DNA from: Patiria miniata | Taxonomy: Eukaryota; Echinodermata; Asteroidea; Valvatida; Asterinidae | Reading direction: 5' to 3' | Assembly: GCF_015706575.1 (NCBI RefSeq) | Contig: NW_024037067.1 | Coordinates: 5,518,884-5,582,883, forward strand | Length of the DNA: 64,000 bases | Shown here: in pieces, positions 1 through 9,890 of the stretch | Layout: every line of letters starts with the position of its first letter | Position numbering within the stretch: position 1 is the first letter of the stretch | Position numbers and translations under genes: made by a program | Notes under the pieces: model-generated | The model's database searches: none | What the model saw: the letters and a program-made list of their open reading frames with translations, nothing else | What the model was told of the DNA's origin: nothing

Positions 1-230
1 AGGGTGGAGATCAGCGTGTCCATAACTGCTCGAGTCTCTGATGTGTTCGGAGCGAAAGCAAAGGGATCATAATAATCAGGCACAAACTTATACCCGTCGT
101 GATAAGCACCATCCAGTATTTTGTAGCTGATGAATTGATCATACTTCTGCCCATAATATGTCTCTGAATACTCCAATTCCTGTTTGAAGATCAGAATGAC
201 CAGGATGAAAACACAGGGGACAATTAGCTC
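1..230 (-). CDS. ABCA exon 2 (first membrane helix and luminal start), cut by window edge
   Basis: The acceptor is ttatttctttcag (revcomp just above 230). The exon continues phase 0 from the exon at 9255. It reads through the hydrophobic segment ELIVPCVFILVILIF and then a polar, tyrosine-rich luminal stretch (YYGQKYDQF, PDYYDPFAF, NTSETRAV) with one N-glycosylation motif (NTS). No stop before the edge. The layout and spacing match the N-terminus of ABCA transporters; no other family I know combines these features. Confidence 0.72.
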
Positions 231-3200
231 CTGAAAGAAATAAGAACAGAAAAACAACATCCATAATGACTTTACATGTGTGTGTAGCGTTGATACAGAA
301 ACCGGTTAAACTTGATACCAAAGTTAAGTACATGTATTCTTGTTGATTTGGGAGGTTAGTATTTTATAGCAAATATTGTTATACTGACTTGCTTGAAGGT
401 TTGTGTTCGTAGATTCCGGAAAAACCAAGAAAAACAATCATGCTCTTGTAGTCTGGTTCCCTGACCCCAATTAAATTGAAATGGAGCAATTTATAGACGT
501 CAGGGAATTATAAGGTCAGGGAGCCAGTCTAGAAGGCTTGTACCCATTCATAGATGTGCAATCGATTGCAAACAAAATTCGGACTAACTACATATGGTAA
601 ATTGGGGGCACTATTTGGAAAAAGCCAGTGTTTTTCCAATGCTGGTCGGCCGACCAGCGTTGGAAATTGATACGAAAATACCACTTTTCTTGAAAATATG
701 AACTTGCACACCAGGTGCCATGATTTTACAGGATGCTTTAGACTGTCAAATTAACTTACAGTCCAGTAAGGTATTTCACAATAATATGGTAGTCTTTTTT
801 CTTTTTTTGATATTTGCAAATGTTGTACATGTATATTCCCTTTAATGTAAATTTAACTTTATACACGAATGGATGAATATAATTATTATTTTAATGACTC
901 ATTTTTGAATGTAATTGTTACATTGTGAAATTTCCGAGAAGATGATCTACGAACAAGGGTGGATACGGGGAGGGGGGCGGGAGGAGGTCCATGCCCCTCC
1001 TCTCCCCCCCCCCCCCCCACACCAACAAAAGACAATAGCTTTTTCCCCTTTTTTTCTGCAATTAAACCAAACGAAGAGTTACCAAATCCCATTTCCCCTG
1101 TGGATTTGTGAGTAGTAATAAAATGAGAGATAAATTAAAGGGAAAGCCTCGCACCTTTCATTTTAAATTGAGGTCAACCCCCCCCCCCCCCCCCCCCCCA
1201 TTTTCACATTCGCATCTGCCCTTGACCGTGAATATGTGGCAAGGCCACATAGTTAACTTGCATTAGCTTTTGGTTTTCAACATAGGAGTCCCTCCCCCTG
1301 ACTTGCATACGCTTAGTTTGTGTTGTAGCCCTCTTAAGTTAATTAAGTAGAAGTTTATGACACAGTAAAATAATAGCAGTGCTGTAGGAGGATAGTAGTG
1401 TACGCCCCCTGGATAGAGTAAACATCCTGTCCAGAACAGAGACCCCCTTATCTGTGAGACCATGTGGTCCATGCCTCATTTTGCAGACTGGTAGAAGGCA
1501 GGGCAGCATCATTTAGTTTTGCTCTGCAGATTCCCTTGAAAATCTATGGCTTTTCTACCCTGAAAGTTTGGTCTGCTGCTGGATTCGGTTGTTTAAGCTG
1601 TTGTTTTCGATTTATGACCTTCTTTTGATGCTGTATTGGTTTTAATTTTAGTTGGTTTTAAATCTTAGGTTTTTATTGTTGGTTTTAATTTTAAATCTTC
1701 GTTCTAGGTTTTAGTTGTTGGTGTCTTTATTTTTATCTGGTTTATGGTTTTTAGTTGGTTTATGGCTTGAAGTGATTGAGTTGTTTTTTTTGTCTATTGG
1801 TTCGTGTCATTTTACATTTCTTAGTCTATTTTTGCTTCATTTACTTAGTTTCAGTTGTGATCATTATACTGAGTTTTTTGGTTCATAGCAGTTTTTTATC
1901 TTTAGGGAAAGTAAAAGGTCATTTACATTTGTTTGGTTAGGAGAACATCAAGGTTGGTCAAGTGTCAGGTACAAAATCGGTTGTTCTTCGAGTCTCATAA
2001 TTTTATTTTTGGTTTAGTTTGTTTTTTTAATTGTCGTTCAGGAGAAATAAATGCGTTCCAGTGATAGCTCTTGAATCTCTGTTTCTTTGCCAACTTAATT
2101 TTCCTCGCGATTTTCTAGAGATCCTAGGTCCAATCCCTTTGTTCCATTTTTCTGGGTTACATTTTTACCATTTTTGGTGGAGAATCCGGGTAGGGAATAT
2201 GTTTTTAGAACTTAGCCAGGAATTGTTTTAATAGGGACTATAGGCATTTTTAAAAGGTTTTTTGGTCTGTCTTTGGTGGTCAGTATTTTAGAGTCGAAAC
2301 CAACACAGTGTTGTTATTGGTGGGTCTGAGGAGTACACAATGACTGGAATCCTGACTCCACAGTTACACATCCTGGAGCTGCTGCAACACCAAGCTCAGA
2401 TGCAGCAAGTCATTCTCCAGCAGTTTCGGCAAATCAACATGCTGAAAGAGGTCATCTCGCAAGTTATCAAAGGGCGGCAGCTTCAGAGGATGAGCATGCA
2501 GAGTCAAGTCTTTGTTTCCCCCGTCTCCATCCACACGCAAGAACCCAAGAGTCAAGAAGAAGCCCCTCATCATGTCCTCCCTCGAAGACAAGTAGTAGTT
2601 CCTACCGTCGCCCCAACCAGTGGCCAGTTAAGCCAAGGTATTAATGGAGGCATTGGACGTTGCCAAAGTCTGCGCCAAGCACAGCAACAGGATCCAGCCA
2701 TTAGGAGAGTGGTGGAACAGAAGCTGTCCAATCCTAAGAGGATGAGCCAGAGCAAGATGGCACGTCGACCAAAAGCGGTACAGCGATTACTGAACGTCTG
2801 GGATCGTCTTGAAGTAAGAAGTGGCCTGCTTCTCTACAGACGAGGTGAAGACGAGGCCAAGACTCTGATGGTACCGGTACTACCCCGCAGCTTAAGAGAG
2901 GAAGTACTACGCGGCTTGCATCAAAGCATGGAGACACGTGGACATGGACAGGTCCTAAATCTAGTGAGAGGACAGTACTTCTGGCCTGGTCTCCATAACG
3001 AAACCATGGAGTACATGAGACGACACAAGAAGCGAGTGAGGCAACACTGTGAGAGGATGTCTACCAGAGTTCCCCCTCCAGTCGGGTTTCGAGATGTCAG
3101 TGACGAGATGACAGCCCCTATGGTGGAAGATGTTTGTGTCATCCCACCTCCCCTTGAATTCCAGGATGTGGAAGGGTCCTACCAGTATGGTTGATTGCCG

Positions 3201-6200
3201 GCTAGTTCATTGTCATTAATTATTTATTGAAGTGTTTTGTATATTTTTTTCGTGTGTTTGTTGAAATCATTTTAATTGTATAAAGTTTTTTGTTTGCCAT
3301 TGCTGGGGACAGCAATGATTTTAAGATGGCGTGAATGTGGCAGGGCCCAGTTTTAGTTGTATGTTTTCATAATGTATAGTGTATTAAATAGGAGTAGCTC
3401 CCCTTTAGAACAAAAAGAAATCATTTTAGTTACTCAAGATTCCCCCCCCCCCCTTTTCAGTAGTGTGACCCCCTGTTTGTTTACTTTAGCCCACATGTTC
3501 CCCCTAAAAGCTGCCGCATGGTCAAGCCACTTAAGTTCACCCAGCAGATCAGCAGAGACAAGTCACATGCAAATATATTTTCCTCCTAACTGGAGTGCCT
3601 GTCCTGCTTAGTTTTGTCTGCTTGTTGGAGTCATTGGTGAGTTTTCTTTTGTATATTGTCTACTTTTCATTTATCATGTATAATTATTATTAGAAATATA
3701 GTTCAGTTTTCTTTTGAAAGTTTGTTAGCTTTGAATTGACTCTGGTCAGTTTAGATCTTTGAGGAAGCTCCAGTTTGAAGTTTTCTTTTACAACTTTTTG
3801 TTTCATTTTGTTTCCATTTATTATTTTACTTAAGACACAAGTGTTTTTACTTCTCTTCATGATGATTTATTTGTTCCTACTGTAATAAGGAAGCTTTAGT
3901 CTTTTCAATGAAACCGGTCTCTTTTGAGTTCTTTTGAGAAAAGTTTCTTAGTTCTGTTTATTTTCACTAACCTTGGTTTTGCTTAAGGATAGATTTTTTT
4001 GGCCTTGTTTTATTACTAAGAAAGGTTGAAAGTTCATTTGCATTCTAGATTTTCATGTTTTTCTTGTACATTTTCTTAGTATTAGATTTAGAGATTTTCT
4101 TAAATTCTTCACCATATGTGCTTTAGCTTTTCATTGCAATTTCTTTGTTCTCATTTAACTCACATGGCCTGTGTATAGGATGGTGCTACTGGACGTGTTT
4201 TATTACTTGCTAATCCTTCACTTTGGGGATTAGTGTCTCCCACTTCCTTTGTATCTTAGAACTTGTTTATTACATCATGAATATTCATTAGATCATTTCC
4301 TTATATGTTTTCTCTTTTTGTATTTTCTTGTTTACAGACTTTATTCCTGCTTGAGTGTTCTTTGAAAGATCCACTATTCACACTGTGTTGGTTTTAGATT
4401 TTAGGGTTTAAGTCTCAATTTCTTCGGGTTTTTTTTGGTTTAGTCTTTGGATTTTAGGTTTTATTCTTTGCTTTTAGTTTCTGGTTTTTGGTTTAAGGTT
4501 CTTGTGAATAAATTCTTTTTGGTCCTTTTTTTGTTAGAAATCTAGAATTGGTCTCTGGTCTCTATTAATTCAATTTCCTCGCGACAGTTCCCTTCAAAGA
4601 TCCTGAGTTTAGTTTAGTTTTGTTAGTTAATCCCCATAGAGTCTTAGTTTGTGCGAGTTCCCCCAAGTGTGTCGTTTTTCACGGTTACATTTTTTTTACC
4701 ATTTTTGGTGGAGAATCCGGGTACTAGCGCACTGTTTTTTATATAACTTAGCCAGCTAAAAGAAAAAAATGTAACCCAGAAAAATGGAACAAAGGGATTG
4801 GACCTAGGATCTCTAGAAAATCGCGAGGAAAATTAAGTTGGCAAAGAAACAGAGATTCAAGAGCTATCACTGGAACGCATTTATTTCTCCTGAACGACAA
4901 TTAAAAAAACAAACTAAACCAAAAATAAAATTATGAGACTCGAAGAACAACCGATTTTGTACCTGACACTTGACCAACCTTGATGTTCTCCTAACCAAAC
5001 AAATGTAAATGACCTTTTACTTTCCCTAAAGATAAAAAACTGCTATGAACCAAAAAAACTCAGTATAATGATCACAACTGAAACCAAGTAAATGAAGCAA
5101 AAATAGACTAAGAAATGTAAAATGACACGAACCAATAGACAAAAAAACAACTCAATCACTTCAAGCCATAAACCAACTAAAAACCATAAACCAGATAAAA
5201 ATAAAGACACCAACAACTAAAACCTAGAACGAAGATTTAAAATTAAAACCAACAATAAAAACCTAAGATTTAAAACCAACTAAAATTAAAACCAATACGG
5301 CATCAAAAGAAGGTCATAAATCGAAAACAACAGCTTAAACAACCGAATCCAGCAGCAGACCAAACGTTCAGGGTAGAAAAGCCATAGATTTTCAAGGGAA
5401 TCTGCAGAGCAAAACTAAATGATGCTGCCCTGCCTTCTACCAGTCTGCAAAATGAGGCATGGACCACATGGTCTCACAGATAAGGGGGTCTCTGTTCTGG
5501 ACAGGATGTTTACTCTATCCAGGGGGCGTACACTACTATCCTCCTACAGCACTGCTATTATTTTACTGTGTCATAAACTTCTACTTAATTAACTTCAGAG
5601 GGCTACAACACAAACTAAGCGTATGCAAGTCAGGGGGAGGGACTCCTATGTTGAAAACCAAAAGCTAATGCAAGTTAACTATGTGGCCCTGCCACACACT
5701 CGCCAACTAAAATACATTGCTATCCTTAGCAATGGCGCAAGGAGAGTGTCAAGACCTATTACTAGAATCCTCGAAAATTGTGTGACCACTATGGGCATAA
5801 TTCATTAACTCTTCACTGCCAGTCTCCAAACCTGCTACCCCTCGGGATGTACAACCTGCTACCCCTCAGGCTATATTAACAGCGCAACTGGGAGACGAGG
5901 ACATCACAAGGGTAGTGGAAATGAAGTCCACTAGCCAAAAGCCTAGCCCTCATCAGATGGATAAGGAACCAGGAGCAGTTAAGAGGCTGTTACGTTCTTG
6001 GGATAGCCTAGAGATGAGAGGAGGTACCTTGTGCTATCGGCTAGACCGGGTAGAGCCAGAGTACCTGGAGGTTTTGCCCAAGTCGATGAGGTGGCAGGTT
6101 TTACATAATTCTGCAAATTGCATGCAACATTGAGGGGTTTCGAGAGATCCTACAGATGGCACGACTTATTTATTTTTGGCCTTGATTTTTGTAATGTTGA

Positions 6201-9200
6201 TTCCTTTTTTGTTATTTTTGCTGTAATTTCATTTTCGTTTGCATTGGCGTAATTTTAACATTGTTGAGGACAACAATGGGTTTAAGTAGTGGCGAGTGTG
6301 GCAGGTGTAGAAAGACCCTGTGTTGATGTTAGAGTTAATTGCCCTTCCACTGTTTACATTTCCCCTTTAAGCTCTTCCAGCACCCCCTTAGTTAATTTCT
6401 TAGGAATCCCGTGTAATAAACAATGAACCCTCTTACATAATCCTTGGTAGTGTGGTTGGTCACCTCTATAATGTACATGTTCTTCAGTTAGCAGACTGGC
6501 AGTGCAAGGGGAACACCCACACTTGTTCTCCCTTCCCAAGCTTTGATTTTTACTCTATAAGTTTTGCCTGCTTCAAGACCTTACTGCTATATGGACTCGG
6601 TAAGCTTAAACTTTGTTTTATTATTTAGTTGTTTCATTAGTTGATTAGTTTGACAATCATATTATTCCTTTATTTCTTTGGAATTTCATTTTCTAAAGTT
6701 GTATTTTAAAGATCGGACTTGGAAGTATCTTTTGTTATAAACTTAGTTTGGATTCAATGTTTAAGACTTTGTGTTTCTTAAATTTGATTGAAGAAGTGTA
6801 TTATAATCGATTGTATTTTTTGTTGTTTTATTTAACAGGTTTGAAAGCCATTTTGATTTTAATCTGTAACTTTCTTTGGCACTGTGTTTTTAATTGTTTC
6901 AATTCTGGGTTTCGTTTAATAGTTTTACTGTGTGTTGGTCTTGGTTAAGGTTACACTGGTTTGGCTTTTGGTCATTGCTTTAGTATCAATAAAGTTATTT
7001 TTCTTATTTTTGTTTATTGAGGAAACCTACATTTTGAGTCACTGTTCCACTTCTTGCATTTCCTCGCGTCTTTACCCTATTCGATCATTAGATTAATTGA
7101 GTTTTCTTAAGTGAGTTCCCCCAGCGTTTAGTTTTATTTAGTTTAGTCGAGCGGTCCATTTTTCCCGATTACATTTTTGGTGGAGAATCCGGGTAGGGTT
7201 TATGTTCTTTTAGAACTTAGCCAGGTTGTGTCAGAAGTAGGGACAGTCATTAGTTTTCAGTCAAACCCAGTGCCAGAGTTTGGAAGCATTTTAACTTCAC
7301 TATGGTTGAAGGGCCGAGTCCAATCATTTTGCCTGATGGGACGCCATATGTCTCCCCACCCCCAGGATTTGGTTGGGATGAGGACGTCCTCCAACCAGAA
7401 ATCGAGCCCATTTCGACCGCGCTTCCGATATGTAGGTTTGACACATCGTCAGAGGAGGGAACATCCCATCTGATGGAGAAACCCGGTAATCCAAGCCTGC
7501 TTGTAACAGTGAAGGGTCTCCTTGAAGAGATTGTCTCACAGCAGCGACAACAAGGAGAACTGTTGCGGAAATTGCAGATGCAAATGGATGGTCATCAGCG
7601 CCAGAGGAAGAGTTCTGCTTGGAGCAGTAAATATCCCAGAAGTTGCCAGGGGCAATGGCGAGAGTTTCATGGCCAGTCCAAACCGACAACAGTGTACTAC
7701 AGCCCTTCATCTTTTAAGAAGCAGGAAGAGCCAACTCCAGAGGTGGGAAAGTCACCCCAACCTGCTACCCCTCGGGATGTACAACCTGCTACCCCTCAGG
7801 CTATACTAATAGCGCAACTGGGAGACGAGGACAACACAAGGGTAGTGGAAATGAAGTCCACTAGCCAAAAGCCTAGCCCTCATCAGATGGATAAGGAACC
7901 AGGAGCAGTTAAGAGGCTGTTACGTTCTTGGGATAGCCTAGAGATGAGAGGAGGTACCTTGTGCTATCGGCTAGACCGGGTAGAGCCAGAGTACCTGGAG
8001 TATTTAACAGGTTTGAAAGCCATTTTGATTTTAATCTGTAACTTTCTTTGGCACTGTGTTTTTAATTGTTTCAATTCTGGGTTTCGTTTAATAGTTTTAC
8101 TGTGTGTTGGTCTTGGTTAAGGTTACACTGGTTTGGCTTTTGGTCATTGCTTTAGTATCAATAAAGTTATTTTTCTTATTTTTGTTTATTAAGGAAACCT
8201 ACATTTTGAGTCACTGTTCCACTTCTTGCATTTCCTCGCGTCTTTACCCTATTCGATCATTAGATTAATTGAGTTTTCTTAAGTGAGTTCCCCCAGCGTT
8301 TAGTTTTATTTAGTTTAGTCGAGCGGTCCATTTTTCCCGTTTACAAATACATTGAAATTATCCAAGTATGAATATTAAAGTATGCACAGTAAAGTATGCA
8401 ATTGGGAATTTATGAGACACAAAAAGGAAAAGAAGATTTACAGGATGTCAAAAGGTAATTGGGTTGTTTTGTTTGTTTGTTTTGGGGTTTGTATTTTAAA
8501 TCACATACCAGATCTAGAACTGAAAAACAAAGAAATCAGCAAATCCAAGGGAAAGGTGCATACATGTATAAACATTTACTTAACTGTTCACAATTGAGAA
8601 GAATTACACAGACTTATTCACCAATCCAACCTCGTCCCCAGTGCTTGCTTTATTTCCAACCGCGTTTCCAATAGTAAACCCTGGATAGGAAACTTTCTTC
8701 CTGTATCCTGATTGGATACCGCAATTGGCTAGTAATGGATTTTTATCGTGTACTTGGTGCTATTTTTCACAACGTGCAGTACGTGTTTTCGCGATCATTC
8801 GTCCACGCCTTCTCGAAAATACTAAATTCCTTTCCAATTTGCTAATATTAATATGAAATAAGATACTGCATGTTGTCTCGATAAGATCGTAACAGTTTGA
8901 TTTCAAAAATCGTGTTTTCGTAACTCACGCCGTGCTCGCGCTGCTACGAATTGACTCTGTTTTTACCCCAGACACCGCATACAAAAACAAACGCTAATGT
9001 GTAACGCATATCCAGGCAACAGACTGTTCCTCATTTGCATACGTGTTCAAAAATCTTGCACATGCAAATGATCTAATACCAGGGTGAGAGAGCAGGTAGT
9101 GGTGGGCGCGTACTGCTCGACACCCTGGGGACGAGGTTGTCACCAATCCAAAACGCAAAGTCAAGTAAAAATGTAATCCCAAATCGCATAATGTACATAT

Positions 9201-9338
9201 ATTGATAGCTGGAATTCAACAGCTAAATATCAGGTTTTCCCCCTTATTTCTTACCTGCAAAATCTGCTTGATGTTTCTTCCCTTCAGCAGCAAGTTGCGA
9301 TAAAGGAGAACCAACAGCTGTTGCCAGAAGGACGTCAT
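1..9338 (-). CDS. ABCA-family ABC transporter, N-terminal part (two exons, incomplete)
   Basis: This is the start of an ABC transporter of subfamily A, running leftward and truncated by the window edge. Coding exons are 9338-9255 (28 codons, phase 0) and 230-1 (76 codons plus 2 bases), giving 104 residues. The N-terminus (MTSFWQQLLVLLYRN, then a basic stretch KGRNIKQ) followed by a hydrophobic segment (ELIVPCVFILVILIF) and a luminal start (FAPNTSETRAVM) is the pattern of ABCA proteins, whose first membrane helix lies just after a short cytosolic W/K-rich head. Family members are full-length lipid exporters or flippases with two membrane domains and two ATPase cassettes; none of the cassette motifs falls inside this window. 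The 9-kb intron between the exons is filled with LTR retroelements. Subfamily member and substrate cannot be told from this fragment. An orphan pair of exons from a dead copy is possible but both frames are open and splice sites are good. Confidence 0.72.
448..532. repeat. Short inverted repeat (fold-back) in ABCA intron
   Basis: The left arm tagtctggttccctgacc and the right arm ggtcagggagccagtcta are near-perfect reverse complements separated by about 45 bases. The repeat could form a hairpin and may be a tiny MITE. No coding content. Confidence 0.55.
590..845 (-). repeat. Dispersed repeat with palindromic core, copy 1
   Basis: In reverse complement this stretch aligns along its length with 30665-30920: shared blocks include TTAAAGGGAA at the start, caacatttgcaaa, cttactgga, cacctggtgtgc and a palindromic core around ccaacgctggtcgg. 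The core here (about 637-664) is a near-perfect 28-base palindrome. This copy is diverged and has lost the right terminus seen in the other. Confidence 0.6.
846..1234. other. Gene-free intron stretch with long C runs
   Basis: Holds a C run near 1002-1018 and a longer one near 1179-1199, with AT-rich sequence between. Open frames here are proline or glycine artefacts of the runs. I see no gene. Confidence 0.6.
1235..2161 (+). repeat. LTR type A, forward copy
   Basis: 927 bp, from TGTGGCAAGGCCACATAG to CTGGGTTACA. The 927-bp inverted copy at 4770-5696 matches it at nearly every position I compared, with only scattered single-base differences, so the two are recent relatives. The conserved word tttcctcgcg near the 3' end also occurs in LTR types B and C. 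Confidence 0.72.
2175..2190 (+). promoter_or_regulatory. Primer-binding-like site (tRNA 3' end complement)
   Basis: TGGTGGAGAATCCGGG reads in reverse complement as a tRNA 3' end finishing in ACCA, with a plausible T-stem strand (CCCGG) and 7-base acceptor strand. The same 16-mer follows LTR B (4706-4721) and LTR C (7178-7193). Which tRNA is used was not identified. The 13-base gap from this LTR end is longer than usual. Confidence 0.6.
2340..3194 (+). CDS. Gag-like protein fused to integrase-N-terminal stub (LTR element A)
   Basis: 284 codons, ATG to TGA, ending 141 bases before LTR B. Residues about 8-60 are glutamine-rich and predicted coiled coil (LLQHQAQMQQVILQQF), as in Gag proteins. 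Residues about 145-190 (QRLLNVWDRLEVRSG, LYRRG) match the linker before the Ty3/Gypsy integrase. Residues about 192-245 (LPRSLREEVLRGLH, RGH, YFWPGLHN) match the integrase H2C2 zinc-binding region, but the CxxC pair is degraded to HCERM. Protease, reverse transcriptase, RNase H and the integrase catalytic core are absent. The element must therefore rely on enzymes made elsewhere, or be dead. The C-terminal 40 residues are acidic and proline-rich and I do not recognise them. Confidence 0.6.
   Translation: MTGILTPQLHILELLQHQAQMQQVILQQFRQINMLKEVISQVIKGRQLQRMSMQSQVFVSPVSIHTQEPKSQEEAPHHVLPRRQVVVPTVAPTSGQLSQGINGGIGRCQSLRQAQQQDPAIRRVVEQKLSNPKRMSQSKMARRPKAVQRLLNVWDRLEVRSGLLLYRRGEDEAKTLMVPVLPRSLREEVLRGLHQSMETRGHGQVLNLVRGQYFWPGLHNETMEYMRRHKKRVRQHCERMSTRVPPPVGFRDVSDEMTAPMVEDVCVIPPPLEFQDVEGSYQYG
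3298..3317 (+). promoter_or_regulatory. Conserved hairpin before 3' LTR (element A/B)
   Basis: CATTGCT-GGGGAC-AGCAATG forms a 7-bp stem with a 6-base loop. The equivalent position before LTR C (6259-6278) is CATTGTT-GAGGAC-AACAATG: one stem pair changes from C-G to T-A while pairing is kept. Ty3/Gypsy elements commonly carry a GAGGAC-type block just before the polypurine tract and 3' LTR. Confidence 0.55.
3336..4689 (+). repeat. LTR type B
   Basis: 1354 bp from TGTGGCAGGGCCCAG to CACGGTTACA, directly followed by T-rich sequence and the primer-binding-like site. T-rich throughout, no coding frame. Shares its ends and the tttcctcgcg and gagttccccc words with types A and C but is otherwise diverged, so it marks a sister family. 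Confidence 0.62.
4770..5696 (-). repeat. LTR type A, inverted copy
   Basis: Exact-length (927 bp) reverse complement of the LTR at 1235-2161, starting tgtaacccag and ending ccctgccaca. Together the two give inverted arms separated by 2.6 kb. Confidence 0.72.
5829..6296 (+). pseudogene. 3' internal fragment of LTR element C (gag/integrase linker)
   Basis: The first 242 bases (5829-6070) are a near-identical copy of 7759-8000. They encode the QKPSPHQMDKEP and VKRLLRSWDSLEMRGG linker; the frame here continues past the shared block (VLPKSMRWQVLH) into the start of the integrase zinc-binding region, then stops at 6133. The hairpin at 6259-6278 and the start of LTR C follow. The 5' part of the element and its left LTR are missing. 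Confidence 0.6.
6259..6278 (+). promoter_or_regulatory. Conserved hairpin before LTR C
   Basis: CATTGTT-GAGGAC-AACAATG, the covarying partner of 3298-3317, 19 bases before LTR C. Confidence 0.55.
6297..7173 (+). repeat. LTR type C, complete
   Basis: 877 bp from TGTGGCAGGTGTAG to CCCGATTACA. The last 345 bases recur at 8001-8345. It ends one truncated internal region and begins another, so it is shared by two partial elements. Confidence 0.65.
7302..8000 (+). pseudogene. Gag-like protein of LTR element C, truncated
   Basis: The element runs from the primer-binding-like site (7178-7193) through a conserved leader word (acttagccagg) to an ATG at 7302. Residues about 65-110 (LLEEIVSQQRQQGELLRK) are glutamine-rich coiled coil, like the element A protein. 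Then come a low-complexity linker and the block VKRLLRSWDSLEMRGG. The reading frame runs into the LTR fragment at 8001 and ends at 8120, so the natural C-terminus is lost. No enzyme domains. Confidence 0.58.
8001..8345 (+). repeat. 3' fragment of LTR type C
   Basis: Matches 6829-7173 over the same 345-base length with very few differences, ending in TTACA. The junction with the gag-like frame at 8000/8001 is a clean deletion breakpoint. Confidence 0.65.
8629..9139. mobile_element. Miniature element with aacctcgtccccag TIRs
   Basis: aacctcgtccccag at the left end and its reverse complement at about 9125-9138 bracket roughly 500 bp with no coding frame. Superfamily not assigned. Confidence 0.5.
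9255..9338 (-). CDS. ABCA exon with start codon
   Basis: The ATG is the revcomp of cat at 9336-9338. The exon ends at a consensus donor (CAG then gtaagaaat, revcomp of 9255-9246). It encodes 28 residues, MTSFWQQLLVLLYRN then LLLKGRNIKQILQ. The same exon probably extends upstream as 5' UTR to 9370, where a pyrimidine-rich acceptor (ttttgttgcag) is found, so a further noncoding exon and the promoter should lie above 9373. Confidence 0.7.
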
Positions 9339-9675
9339 TTTCACACAGTTGTCTGCAGTCAGTTACCTTTCTGCAACAAAATCAAGAAAACAAAATCAAG
9401 TCAAAGGCCATATATGTTTTAAGATTTACCCGTCGACAATGGTAAAATCCAAAGCTATATCACCGTGTTGCCATAAAATACATACCTGATTGAAAACACT
9501 TAGGAGAAAATGTTCAGGGGCTCCAGGATCAGAGTGAATTCAAAAATATGGAAACAGATCTCTTGTAAAGTGGCATGCCTCTTCTCAATGTGAAACCTCC
9601 TGTGGTATTTTTATATTAAATATTGGAAGGGGCATGATCATAAACACGACAATATTATGCCAAATATAGGTCTCT

Positions 9676-9890
9676 CTCAAAGGACGTCATTTCCTACAGA
9701 CCAGCCACGTGCATCGGCATTTTGAGCCTCAACTTGCACAAAGCGCATCGGCTGCGTCGTATTTTTAACACATTTTGAGCAACAAGCGCGCGTGTTTGGA
9801 AAATTTTCAACACTGCGCAATGCATGCTTGATTGCGTAAAATGCGCAGTTGCAGTTCTCCTACAGTGATGGTCGTCTTTGAATAAGACCT
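9676..9890 (+). repeat. Dispersed 210-bp repeat P, copy 1
   Basis: Aligns in the same orientation with 53215-53410. Shared words: cacgtgcatcggcatttt, gcgcatcggctgcgtc, gcgcgtgtttgga, gcagttgcagttctcctac. GC-richer than its surroundings. It contains a CACGTG E-box, but as this lies inside the repeat I do not read it as the ABCA promoter. Confidence 0.6.

Larger units (their letters stand above)
1235..5696. mobile_element. Composite Ty3/Gypsy-like non-autonomous element cluster (LTR types A and B)
   Basis: Order: LTR A forward (1235-2161), primer-binding-like site, gag-like ORF (2340-3194), pre-LTR hairpin, LTR B (3336-4689), a second primer-binding-like site (4706-4721), then LTR A in inverted orientation (4770-5696). 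All LTRs begin TGTGGCA and end TTACA, the TG...CA rule. LTR A and LTR B differ over most of their length, so this is not one simple element but a recombined or nested pair. No protease, reverse transcriptase or RNase H is encoded. It sits inside the ABCA intron. Confidence 0.7.

Noticed and set aside
9695..9710. A CACGTG E-box as the ABCA promoter
   Set aside because: The motif lies inside a dispersed repeat that occurs again at 53215 in an unrelated intron.
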